Assembly (NCBI GenBank): GCA_040882845.1
Contig: JBBEAM010000009.1
Span: forward strand, 62,001 to 126,000
DNA from: JBBEAM01 sp040882845
GTDB lineage: Bacteria > Pseudomonadota > Alphaproteobacteria > Kiloniellales > DSM-21159
Direction: 5' to 3'
DNA: 64,000 nucleotides
The translations under genes were made by a program, and so were the position numbers. How positions within the stretch are numbered: the stretch's first letter is position 1; every line of letters starts with the position of its first letter. A model generated the notes under the pieces. That model was not told where the DNA came from. It was given only the letters and a program-made list of their open reading frames with translations, and searched no databases. Shown here piece after piece: positions 27,676 to 35,972 of this stretch.

Positions 27676-29256
27676 CTAAGTCTCCATCATCGCCGCCAGG
27701 GTCTCGACCCGGTCGGCCTCCGCGGCCGGCTTATCCCAGCGGATGCGGTGGATGCGCGGGAAGCGCAGGGCAAGCCCGGACTTGTGCCGCTTGGAGCGCT
27801 GCACCGCATCGAAGGCGACTTCCAGCACCAGCCCGGGGCTGACCGCGCGCACCGGCCCGAAGCGGTCGACGGTGTGGTCGCGGATCCACTTGTCGAGCTG
27901 CTTCAGCTCTTCGTCGGTGAATCCGAAGTAGGCCTTGCCCACGGGAACCAGTTCGGGCGCGCCGTCCTCGCCGTCGCGCCAGGCGCCGAAGGTGTAGTCG
28001 GAGTAGAAGGAGGAGCGCTTGCCGTGGCCGCGCTGGGCGTACATCAGCACGGTATCGAGGGTCAGAGCGTCGCGCTTCCACTTGAACCAGGGCCCCTTGG
28101 GCCGCCCGGCGAGATAGACGCTGTCGCGGCGCTTCAGCATCAACCCCTCGATGGAATTCTCGCGGGCGCTCGCGCGCAAAGCCGTCAGATCCTCCAGGCT
28201 CTCGAAAGACAGCAACTCCGAAAGATCGATCCGAGAACGCGGCTCGGAAAGCAGTTTTTCCAGTATCTTACGGCGCTGTTCTAAAGTCATATCGCGCAGA
28301 TCGTCCCCTTCCAGGAAAAGGATATCGTAGGCCCGCAGGTGCGCCGGATAGGCGGCCTGCGTCTTGGCGTCGACGGTCTTGCGGTTGAGGCGCTGCTGCA
28401 GGTCGTTGAAGGGCGCGATCGCCCCGTCGCGGGCGACCAGAAGTTCGCCATCCAGCACGGCGTCGAAGTCGATGGTTTCCAGCAGATCGGGGAAGGCGCG
28501 GCTAATGTCGTCGCCGCTGCGGCTGAACAGCCGCGCCTCGCCGTCGCGGGCAACGAGCTGCACCCGGATGCCGTCCCACTTCCACTCGGCGAGATAGGCG
28601 GAAGCATCGAGCTTCTCCAGCTCACTCTCTTCGAGCGGCGTCGCCAGCATCAGCGGCCGGAAGGTCAGGCTGTCGGCGATCTCCGGAATCGGCCCCTTGC
28701 CTTCCAGCCAGGCGAAGAGATCTTCGTAAGGCGCCTCAAGGCCATGCCATAACTCTTCGATTTCGCTGACATCCTTACCACCAAACTGTGCCAGAGCGGT
28801 CTTCGCAAGCCGCGCAGAGACGCCGATCCTCAGGCCTCCGGTGATCAGCTTCAGCAGCGCCCAGCGGGCGTTGGCGTCGAGGCTGTCGAGCCAGCCCTCG
28901 ACCAGCTTCGGAACTTCGGTGCGCTTGGCCTCCTGCAGCCGGATCACCACCTCGCCCAGCTCCGGCGCGCGGTTGGCGCTCGGCCGCTCGGGCCACATCA
29001 GGGAGACGGTTTCCGCCAGATCGCCGACGTAGTCGTAGGACCAGCGGAACAGCACCGGATCGCAGCGCGCCGCGATCAGCGCGCGAATCATCGCCGGCTT
29101 GGCCGCCTTGAAGTCGAGCGTGCCGGTCAGCGCCGCCAGGGCCCAGCCCCGGTCCGAATCCGGAGTGGTCGCGAAGTAATCGGCTATCAGCCGCAGCTTG
29201 TCGTTGCGTCCGGGAAGATAGGACAGGCGGTCGAGCAGTTCGGCGAAGGGGGTCAT
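27676..29256 (-). CDS. ATP-dependent DNA ligase (ligase-associated repair set)
   Basis: A 526-residue ATP-dependent ligase. The adenylated lysine motif AEWKWDGIRVQL puts the nucleophile at Lys226; VLDGELLVARDG, SIEGLMLKRRDSVYLAG and WFKWKRDALTLD are the later nucleotidyltransferase motifs, followed by an OB-fold domain. The alpha-helical N-terminal domain makes it LigB-like, not the LigD end-joining type. I start at ATG 29256 (MTPFAELLDRLSYLPGRN); the frame further upstream is antisense. It overlaps the stop of the exonuclease gene through ATGA, so the two form one translationally coupled arm. Confidence 0.88.
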   Translation of the reverse strand: MTPFAELLDRLSYLPGRNDKLRLIADYFATTPDSDRGWALAALTGTLDFKAAKPAMIRALIAARCDPVLFRWSYDYVGDLAETVSLMWPERPSANRAPELGEVVIRLQEAKRTEVPKLVEGWLDSLDANARWALLKLITGGLRIGVSARLAKTALAQFGGKDVSEIEELWHGLEAPYEDLFAWLEGKGPIPEIADSLTFRPLMLATPLEESELEKLDASAYLAEWKWDGIRVQLVARDGEARLFSRSGDDISRAFPDLLETIDFDAVLDGELLVARDGAIAPFNDLQQRLNRKTVDAKTQAAYPAHLRAYDILFLEGDDLRDMTLEQRRKILEKLLSEPRSRIDLSELLSFESLEDLTALRASARENSIEGLMLKRRDSVYLAGRPKGPWFKWKRDALTLDTVLMYAQRGHGKRSSFYSDYTFGAWRDGEDGAPELVPVGKAYFGFTDEELKQLDKWIRDHTVDRFGPVRAVSPGLVLEVAFDAVQRSKRHKSGLALRFPRIHRIRWDKPAAEADRVETLAAMMET

Positions 29257-30269
29257 TGCCCCTCCTCCTCGCCCCGGCCGACCAGATGCAGCGGGCGGGC
29301 GCGCAGGCCACGCTGTGTCGCATAGTGGACCAGCGCCTCCTCGCTGCCATGGGTGACCCAGACCTCCGGCGCGGCGACATCTTCCAGGGTCCGGGTCAGC
29401 TCGTCCCAGTCGGCGTGATCCGAGATAATCAAGGGCAGCTCGACGCCGCGCTGCCTTGCCCTGGCGCGCACCCGCATCCAGCCCGAAGCCATGGCCGAGA
29501 CGGGGTCGCTGAGCCGCCGCGCCCAGGCCGCGGTCAGCGCCGAGGGCGGTGCCAGCACCAGCGCGCCTTTCAGCCGTACTTTCTCCGCCGCGGTCGCAGC
29601 TTCCAGCGGCCCCAGCGCCACGCCGAGAGACTCGTAGAGATCGCAGAGGCCCTGCAGGGCGCCGTGGATGAAGATCGGCCGGTCGTAGCCCGCCTCGCGC
29701 AGCAGGCAAATCACCCGCTGCGCCTTGCCCAGGGCATAGACCCCGACGACATGGCTGCGCTCTGGAAAAAGCTTCATCGACTCCAGCAGCTTGGCGATCT
29801 CACCGGCGTCGTCGGGATGGCGGAAGACCGGCAACCCGAAGGTCGCCTCGGTGATAAAGACATCGCATGGCACCGGCTCGAAAGGCGCACAGGTCGGATC
29901 GCGGCGGCGCTTGTAGTCGCCGGAGACCACAACCCGGCTGCCGCGCCAGCTCAGCACCGCCTGGGCGCTCCCCAGTACGTGACCCGCCGGTGCAAGACTG
30001 ACTTCCACATCCTTGATCTTGATCGACTTTCCATAGCCCAGCGGCTCCAAGATCCGGCCGGCATCCGCGCCATAGCGGCTGCGCATGATCGCCAGGGTTT
30101 CCGGCGTCGCCAGCACCTTGGCGTTGCCGGCCCGGGCATGGTCGGCGTGACCGTGAGTCACCACCGCGCGATCCACGCGGCTGTGCGGGTCGACGTAGAA
30201 ATCCCCCGGCTTGCAGTAGAGACCCTTCTTGGTCACCTGCAGCCAGCTTTCAGGATGCGGAGCGGTCAT
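29253..30269 (-). CDS. Ligase-associated metallo-beta-lactamase-fold exonuclease
   Basis: A 338-residue protein with the metallo-beta-lactamase motif THGHADH (His39, His41, Asp43, His44) and LAPAGHVLGSAQAVL, typical of the beta-CASP-related 'ligase-associated DNA exonuclease' family. It is thought to process DNA ends before sealing by the partner ligase. ATG 30269 (MTAPHPESWLQVTKKGLYCKPGDF) matches the family N-terminus; the longer frame from 30374 has no support. It is the first gene of the exonuclease-ligase arm, divergent from psuG with a 68-base gap. Confidence 0.85.
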   Translation of the reverse strand: MTAPHPESWLQVTKKGLYCKPGDFYVDPHSRVDRAVVTHGHADHARAGNAKVLATPETLAIMRSRYGADAGRILEPLGYGKSIKIKDVEVSLAPAGHVLGSAQAVLSWRGSRVVVSGDYKRRRDPTCAPFEPVPCDVFITEATFGLPVFRHPDDAGEIAKLLESMKLFPERSHVVGVYALGKAQRVICLLREAGYDRPIFIHGALQGLCDLYESLGVALGPLEAATAAEKVRLKGALVLAPPSALTAAWARRLSDPVSAMASGWMRVRARARQRGVELPLIISDHADWDELTRTLEDVAAPEVWVTHGSEEALVHYATQRGLRARPLHLVGRGEEEGQ

Positions 30270-30337
30270 GCTTCCTATATGGCGCAGACCGCCGCGCGGG
30301 CCTAGACCCCAGGCAGAGGCCGGTTTAGGAAGAAGCC

Positions 30338-31234
30338 ATGCGGATATCCCTCTCCCCCGAGATTGCAACGGCACAGGCCCAAGGCCGGCCGGTGGTCGCC
30401 CTGGAGTCCACCGTGGTCGCCCACGGCATGCCCTCCCCCGTCAACCTCGAGGTGGCGCGGGAGACCCTGGCCGCCGTGCGCGCTGCCGGCGCCCTGCCCG
30501 CGATGATCGGCATCGTCGCCGGCGAACTGATCGCCGGGCTGAGCGAGGAACAGATCGCGGACTTCGCCCGCCGCGACGACGCGGAGAAGGTCAGCCGCCG
30601 CGACCTCGCCGCCGTGATCGCCGCCGGCCGCAACGGCGCCACCACCGTCGCCGCGACGATGATCGCCGCCCATCTGGCCGGCATCCGGGTCTTCGCCACC
30701 GGCGGAATCGGCGGCGTTCACCGCGGCGCCGAGCGAAGTTTCGACGTCTCCGCCGATCTGACCGAACTCGGCCGCACCCCGGTCGCCGTGGTCTCCGCCG
30801 GCGCCAAAGCGATCCTCGACCTGCCACGCAGCCTGGAGGTGCTGGAGACGCTCGGCGTCCCGGTGGCCGGCTATGGCACTGGCGATTTTCCAGCTTTCTA
30901 CAGCCGCAGCAGCGGCCTGCCGGTCAGCGTCAGCGTCGCGGACGCCGCAGAAGCGGCCGCCCTGCTCCGCGCGCACTGGACGCTGGGCTTGCAGAGCGGC
31001 GTGCTGATCGCCAATCCAATCCCCGAAGCCGCCGAGATGACCGACGCCGAGAGCTTCATTGCCCAAGCCGTCGCGGAGGCAGAAGACCAGGGGGTTTCCG
31101 GTAAGCAGGTGACGCCCTTCCTGCTCGGCCGTCTGGCGGAGCTTTCCGAAGGCCGGACCCAGGCCGCCAACCGGGCGCTTATCGTAAACAACGCCCGGGT
31201 CGCCGCTGAAATTGCGGTGGAGCTGGCTAAATAG
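30338..31234 (+). CDS. psuG: Pseudouridine-5'-phosphate glycosidase
   Basis: A 298-residue PsuG family enzyme that reversibly splits the C-glycosidic bond of pseudouridine 5'-phosphate to uracil and ribose 5-phosphate. Diagnostic segments are VVALESTVVAHGMPSPVN, RNGATTVAATMIAAHLAGI, FATGGIGGVHRGAE and VVSAGAKAILDLP, the last containing the catalytic Lys. No pseudouridine kinase gene is adjacent. It lies between the two arms of the DNA repair set, and its 3' end overlaps the convergent nucleosidase gene by eight bases. Confidence 0.92.
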   Translation: MRISLSPEIATAQAQGRPVVALESTVVAHGMPSPVNLEVARETLAAVRAAGALPAMIGIVAGELIAGLSEEQIADFARRDDAEKVSRRDLAAVIAAGRNGATTVAATMIAAHLAGIRVFATGGIGGVHRGAERSFDVSADLTELGRTPVAVVSAGAKAILDLPRSLEVLETLGVPVAGYGTGDFPAFYSRSSGLPVSVSVADAAEAAALLRAHWTLGLQSGVLIANPIPEAAEMTDAESFIAQAVAEAEDQGVSGKQVTPFLLGRLAELSEGRTQAANRALIVNNARVAAEIAVELAK

Positions 31235-31985
31235 CGGGCAGGATGCGGCGGACGATCCGCGCGGCAGAGCCGGCCGCGTCTTCCAGAAAGCGGCCGAAGT
31301 CGAGGTGGCTCTCTTCCCCCGCGAGATCGCTCAAGGCGCGGATTACGATGGCCGGTTTTTCGAATCGCTCGGCCACCTGGGCGACGGCGGCTCCTTCCAT
31401 CTCCACCGCCTGACCGGCGAAACGCTCGGCCAGTTCTATCCGCGTCGCGGCACAGGACAGGAAGGTGTCGCCCGTCAGGATGGTCCCCTCGATCAGGCGC
31501 GGCCGGCGCGCGCCGCCGCCCTCCGCCGTCACCTTGGGCAGCTCGAAACCCGAGAGGACTTGCCGAATGCGGGTCAGCAATTCCGGCGGCAGATCGTAGC
31601 CGTGCGTTTCGGAACAGCCTGGCAGCGGCATGTTGCCCGGCTGGTAGGTCACGATCCGCTGTGCGCTCAGCCGGCCGTAATCGTGGCAGATCAGCCGTTT
31701 GCCCAGCACCACGTCGCCAACCTGCAGCGCCGGGTCGAGGCCGCCGGCCACCCCGGAGAAGATCAGACCGCGGCAGCCGAACTTGGCCAGCAGCAGGGTC
31801 GAGACCAGGGCCGCGTTGACCTTGCCGAGGCCTGCCTCCACGGCCACCACCGGGAGGCCATCCAGCCGGCCGGTCTTGAAAGCGATCCCGGCGATCTCCC
31901 GACTGGATTCCAGCTCCAGCGCTGTACCGAAGTGGGCCAGCTCCTGGGGAATCGCTGAAATCAGGCCGAGGGGCGTGTCGGACAT
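31227..31985 (-). CDS. MTA/SAH nucleosidase-like phosphorylase
   Basis: A 252-residue nucleoside phosphorylase-fold protein. GLISAIPQELAHF at the N-terminus, GLGKVNAALVSTLLLAKF, FSGVAGGLDPALQVGDVVLG, the substrate Glu in QAVEMEGAAVAQVA and the catalytic Asp in IRALSDLAG agree with the MtnN family, which hydrolyses methylthioadenosine and S-adenosylhomocysteine. A hopanoid-type phosphorylase (HpnG) is a possible alternative, but no hopanoid genes are near. SAH recycling would suit the methyl metabolism of the window. It is convergent with psuG, overlapping by eight bases. Confidence 0.75.
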   Translation of the reverse strand: MSDTPLGLISAIPQELAHFGTALELESSREIAGIAFKTGRLDGLPVVAVEAGLGKVNAALVSTLLLAKFGCRGLIFSGVAGGLDPALQVGDVVLGKRLICHDYGRLSAQRIVTYQPGNMPLPGCSETHGYDLPPELLTRIRQVLSGFELPKVTAEGGGARRPRLIEGTILTGDTFLSCAATRIELAERFAGQAVEMEGAAVAQVAERFEKPAIVIRALSDLAGEESHLDFGRFLEDAAGSAARIVRRILPAI

Positions 31986-32031
31986 GCGGGCAAGCCTACA
32001 AGGCGCGCGGCAGGATCACTATAGTTCTGGA

Positions 32032-34482
32032 ATGACCGCGCCCGCCGCCCTCCCTGAAGCCTTTGAGACCTGGTTTCAGGCGCGCGGCTGGCGGCCGCAC
32101 CCGCACCAGATCGAGATGCTGACGGCGGCGCGGGAAGGCCAGTCGGCGCTTCTGATCGCGCCTACCGGCGGCGGCAAGACCCTGGCCGGATTCCTGCCCA
32201 GCCTGGCCGAACTCGCGGAAGACCCGCAGGCGGGACTGCATACCCTCTACATCTCTCCGCTCAAGGCCCTGGCGGTGGATATCCACCGCAATCTGACTCA
32301 ACCGCTCGAGGAGATGGGGCTTCCGGTCACGGTGGAGACGCGGACCGGAGACACACCGCACAGCAAGCGCCAGCGGCAGCGGCGCAAGCCGCCGAACCTC
32401 CTGCTGACCACGCCGGAGTCCCTGGCCCTGCTGCTCAGCTATCCCGACGCGCCGGAGGTCTTCGCCAGGATCTCCTGCGTCGTGATCGATGAGTTGCACG
32501 CACTCTATAACACCAAGCGCGGCGAGCTTCTGGCGCTGGGACTGAGCCGACTACAGACGATCAATCCCGCGCTGCGCCGGGTCGGTCTCTCGGCCACGGT
32601 GCACGACCCTGAAGTACTGCACGCCTGGCTCTCGCCTCAGGGCAAGGCTGGCGACCCCCAGGTGCGGCGGGTGCTGGGCCGCGGCGGCGCCGAGCCCCAG
32701 GTCGAGATCCTGACTACCAAGGAGCGCCTGCCCTGGGCGGGACACATGGCCGCCCATGCCGTGCCCGAGGTCTACGAACGGATCAAGCGGGCCGGTACCA
32801 CCCTGGTCTTCGTCAACACCCGGGCCCAGGCGGAGATCGTGTTCCAGGAGCTCTGGCGCCTCAACGAAGAAGCCCTTCCGATCGCCCTGCACCACGGCAG
32901 CCTCGCCGTCGAACAGCGGCGCAAGGTCGAGTCCGCCATGGCCCGGGGAGCGTTGCGTGCGGTCGTCGCCACCTCCTCCCTCGATCTCGGCATCGACTGG
33001 GCGGCGGTCGACCTGGTGATCCAGATCGGGGCGCCGAAAGGGGTGTCGCGCCTGCTGCAGCGCCTCGGCCGCGCCAACCACCGCCTGGATCAGCCGAGCA
33101 AGGCGCTGCTGGTGCCCGCCAACCGCTTCGAGGTACTGGAGTGCCGCGCCGCCGCCGACGGCGTGCGCGAAGGCACCCTGGACGGCGATCCGGCACGGCC
33201 CGGCGGTCTCGACGTGCTGGCCCAGCACATCCTGGGGCGGGCCTGCTGCGGCCCCTTCGACGCGGATCGTCTCTATGGGGAAATCGTCGGCACTGCACCC
33301 TATGGCGGGCTCTCCCGCAAGGATTTTGACGATACCCTCGCCTTCGTCGCCACCGGCGGCTACGCGCTCAAGGGCTACGAACGCTACCGCCGTCTCGCCA
33401 AGGGCAAGGACGGCCTCTGGCGCCTGACCCATCTCAAGCACATGCAGCGCTACCGGATGAACGTCGGCACCATCGTCGAAGCGCCGGTGGTCAAGGTGCG
33501 GCTGCGCGGCGGGCGGACCCTGGGCGAGGTCGAGGAGTACTTCGTCAACGGTCTGGTCCCCGGCGACAGCTTCCTCTTCGCCGGGCAGCTGCTGGTCTTC
33601 GAGGGGCTGCGCGAGAACGCCGCGATCGCCCGGCGCGGCGGTACCGGCGAGCCGAAGATTCCGGCCTATGCCGGGGGCAAGCTGCCACTGACCACCCACC
33701 TCGCCGAGCGGGTCCGCGCGATCCTGGAATCTCCCCGCCAGTGGAAGGGCCTGCCCGAGGCGGTGGAACACTGGCTGGAGCTGCAGCGCTGGGCTTCGGT
33801 CCTGCCGCCGGGCGATGGCCTGCTGATCGAATCCTTCCCGCGCGGCGGCAAGCAGTTCACCGTCGCCTACTGTTTCGCCGGACGCAATGCGCATCAGACG
33901 CTGGGCATGCTGCTGACCCGCCGGATGGAGCGCGCCGGACTGGGGCCGCTCGGCTTCGTCGCCACCGACTATGTGATTGCCGTTTGGAGCCTGAAGCCGG
34001 TCGAGGATGCGGATGCCCTCTTCGACCAGGACATGCTGGGCGACGACCTGGAAGCCTGGATGGCGGAGTCCTCCCTGCTGCGCCGAACCTTCCGCAATGT
34101 CGCCATCATTTCCGGGTTGATTGAGCGCCGACTGCCGGGACAGGAGAAGAGCGGTAAGCAGGTGACCTTCAGCGCCGACCTGATCTACGACGTGCTGCGC
34201 AAGTACGAGCCGGAGCATATCCTGCTGCGGGCGACCCGCGCCGACGCGGCGCGCGGCCTGACCGACGTCGAGCGCCTTGGCGAACTGCTGATCCGCGTCC
34301 AGGGGCGGATCCTGCACCGCAGGCTCGACCGGGTGTCGCCGCTGGCCGTTCCGATCCTGCTTGAGATCGGTCGGGAGCAGGTGTACGGCTCGGCGCTCGA
34401 GGAGATCCTCGGCGAAGGCGAGACCGCGCTGATCGAAGAAGCGTCCGCGGGCCGCCCGGCGCAGGGCGCGCTTCCCATATGA
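32032..34482 (+). CDS. Ligase-associated Lhr-like DEXH helicase
   Basis: An 816-residue superfamily 2 helicase. Motif I is APTGGGKT (Lys49), motif II VVIDELHAL, motif III GLSATVHDP and motif VI QRLGRANHR. The C-terminal ~350 residues form the Lhr-core winged-helix and domain 4 region (HLKHMQRYRMNVGTIVEAP, GDSFLFAGQLLVFEGL). It belongs to the 'ligase-associated DNA damage response DEXH box helicase' group that co-occurs with the ligase, exonuclease and PdeM. ATG 32032 is chosen because helicase similarity starts soon after; the frame upstream is antisense to the nucleosidase. Its stop overlaps the next gene by four bases. Confidence 0.88.
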   Translation: MTAPAALPEAFETWFQARGWRPHPHQIEMLTAAREGQSALLIAPTGGGKTLAGFLPSLAELAEDPQAGLHTLYISPLKALAVDIHRNLTQPLEEMGLPVTVETRTGDTPHSKRQRQRRKPPNLLLTTPESLALLLSYPDAPEVFARISCVVIDELHALYNTKRGELLALGLSRLQTINPALRRVGLSATVHDPEVLHAWLSPQGKAGDPQVRRVLGRGGAEPQVEILTTKERLPWAGHMAAHAVPEVYERIKRAGTTLVFVNTRAQAEIVFQELWRLNEEALPIALHHGSLAVEQRRKVESAMARGALRAVVATSSLDLGIDWAAVDLVIQIGAPKGVSRLLQRLGRANHRLDQPSKALLVPANRFEVLECRAAADGVREGTLDGDPARPGGLDVLAQHILGRACCGPFDADRLYGEIVGTAPYGGLSRKDFDDTLAFVATGGYALKGYERYRRLAKGKDGLWRLTHLKHMQRYRMNVGTIVEAPVVKVRLRGGRTLGEVEEYFVNGLVPGDSFLFAGQLLVFEGLRENAAIARRGGTGEPKIPAYAGGKLPLTTHLAERVRAILESPRQWKGLPEAVEHWLELQRWASVLPPGDGLLIESFPRGGKQFTVAYCFAGRNAHQTLGMLLTRRMERAGLGPLGFVATDYVIAVWSLKPVEDADALFDQDMLGDDLEAWMAESSLLRRTFRNVAIISGLIERRLPGQEKSGKQVTFSADLIYDVLRKYEPEHILLRATRADAARGLTDVERLGELLIRVQGRILHRRLDRVSPLAVPILLEIGREQVYGSALEEILGEGETALIEEASAGRPAQGALPI

Positions 34483-35207
34483 CCGCAAGGAGACCCATGC
34501 GAGACCCAAGAACACTGATTTTCAGCCTGGCCATGCTGCCGTTCTGCCTCTTGGCCGGTGCAAGCCAGGCTCTGGCACAGCAATCGGTACAGGACGCCAG
34601 CCAGGAGGTGTCGGAGCAGTTCGCGCAGTTCGTCATCTCCCAGCCCTATGCCCAGACCCTGATGCAGCTGATCGCCGCGGAGGAGGCCAAGCAGGGTATC
34701 AAGAACTGCAGCGACCAAGGCAGCTTCAACCGGGTGAGCCTCTGGATCCTGGAGCAGCTACGCTTCGACAGTGAGAGCGGGCCGCCGACCGGCGGCAAGT
34801 GGCAGGACCGCTTGTCCGTCGAGCACTGCGGCAGGACCATGATCTACAACTTCCTGATTTCGGCGCAGGAGGACGGCACGCCGCAGATCGCCACCCTGCT
34901 GCCCGGCGATTCCAACACCGACCCGCAGTTGCAGCGCGAGACCCTCCAACTGGCGATCCAGACCGCTTCCGAGGAAGCCGCGGAGGAAGACCCGACCCTG
35001 GCCAGCTGCGCCGATGTCTGGGTGAAGTACGCCGAGTTCGACGCCGCCCTGGCGGAGGGCGATCCGGCGATCACCGAAGGTGCCTCAGGCGGCTGGACCG
35101 AAACCTGGGAGGTCGATGTCTGCGATCGCATGGTTCCACTGGAAATGACCTTCCTGCTGTTCGACCAGGGCAAGCGGGCCAAGGCCACCGCCGCGCCCGT
35201 GTACTAG
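34479..35207 (+). CDS. Exported protein of unknown function inside the repair arm
   Basis: A 242-residue protein with a signal peptide (TLIFSLAMLPFCLLAGASQALAQ, cleavage likely after ALA). The mature part has several Cys residues (NCSDQ, EHCGR, ASCADV, DVCDR) and no motif that I recognise; Cys spacing suggests two disulfides in the periplasm. ATG 34479 overlaps the helicase stop, while ATG 34497 gives a more usual signal peptide length. It sits between two predicted cytoplasmic DNA repair genes, eleven bases before pdeM. Function unknown. Confidence 0.7.
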   Translation: MTARRPMRDPRTLIFSLAMLPFCLLAGASQALAQQSVQDASQEVSEQFAQFVISQPYAQTLMQLIAAEEAKQGIKNCSDQGSFNRVSLWILEQLRFDSESGPPTGGKWQDRLSVEHCGRTMIYNFLISAQEDGTPQIATLLPGDSNTDPQLQRETLQLAIQTASEEAAEEDPTLASCADVWVKYAEFDAALAEGDPAITEGASGGWTETWEVDVCDRMVPLEMTFLLFDQGKRAKATAAPVY

Positions 35208-35217
35208 CTTTTTCGCG

Positions 35218-35895
35218 ATGGCCGGGGGAGTCAGCGTAAACGGGACCGGCTTTCAGGCCGACTATCGCGGAGCGCTGTTCTGGCCCGAGCGCAGCCTGCT
35301 TGCCGTCGCCGACCTGCATTTAGAAAAGGGCTCCAGCTACGCGCGCTCCGCACAGTTCCTGCCGCCCTACGACACCGCCGCCACCCTCGCCAAGCTCGAG
35401 GAGTGCCTGGACCAGTTTTGTCCGGCGCGAGTCGTCTGCCTCGGCGATTCCTTCCACGACGGCGAGGGCCCGGCGCGCATGTCCGCCGAGGCGCGGCAGC
35501 GGCTGGCGGAGATGATGCGCGGGCGCGACTGGGTCTGGATCGCGGGGAACCACGACCCAGCTCCGCCGGAAGAGCTGGGAGGGCGCGTTCTCGAGGAACT
35601 GGTCGAAGGCGGCATCGTCTTCCGCCACCAGGCGCTGGAGCGCGCCGCGCCCGGCGAGCTGTCCGGCCACTTCCATCCCAAGGCGACGCTGCGCCGCCGC
35701 GGCCGCAGCATCTCCCTGCGCTGCTTCGTCGGCGACGGCACGCGGCTGATCCTGCCCTCCTTCGGCGCCTACACCGGCGGTCTCGACGTTTCCGCACCGC
35801 AGATCAGGGGCTTGTTCTCCCGCCCGCCGCAGCTTTGGCTGCTCGGCCGCGAGCGGGTCTATCGCTACCGCGAAGCCGACCTGACAAAAGCCTGA
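35218..35895 (+). CDS. pdeM: Ligase-associated metallophosphoesterase PdeM
   Basis: A 225-residue calcineurin-like phosphoesterase. All metal-binding motifs are present: VADLHLEKG (Asp32, His34), CLGDSFHDG, WIAGNHDP and SGHFHPKA. The LHLEKGSSYA motif is typical of the PdeM family encoded beside ATP-dependent ligase, exonuclease and Lhr-like helicase in many proteobacteria. A role in DNA end processing or removal of blocking groups is inferred from this association. It closes the helicase arm, with photolyase following after 77 bases. Confidence 0.85.
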   Translation: MAGGVSVNGTGFQADYRGALFWPERSLLAVADLHLEKGSSYARSAQFLPPYDTAATLAKLEECLDQFCPARVVCLGDSFHDGEGPARMSAEARQRLAEMMRGRDWVWIAGNHDPAPPEELGGRVLEELVEGGIVFRHQALERAAPGELSGHFHPKATLRRRGRSISLRCFVGDGTRLILPSFGAYTGGLDVSAPQIRGLFSRPPQLWLLGRERVYRYREADLTKA

Positions 35896-35972
35896 CCGAA
35901 AGCCTGACCGCGGCGATCCAAGCGGCATGCGGGCGCGTACACGACTCCCTGACACATGCTTTGCTGGAGACG

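Noticed and set aside
35886..35912. Short direct repeat AAAGCCTGACC at the pdeM-photolyase junction
   Set aside because: Two copies only, spanning the pdeM stop; probably a small local duplication without a regulatory role.
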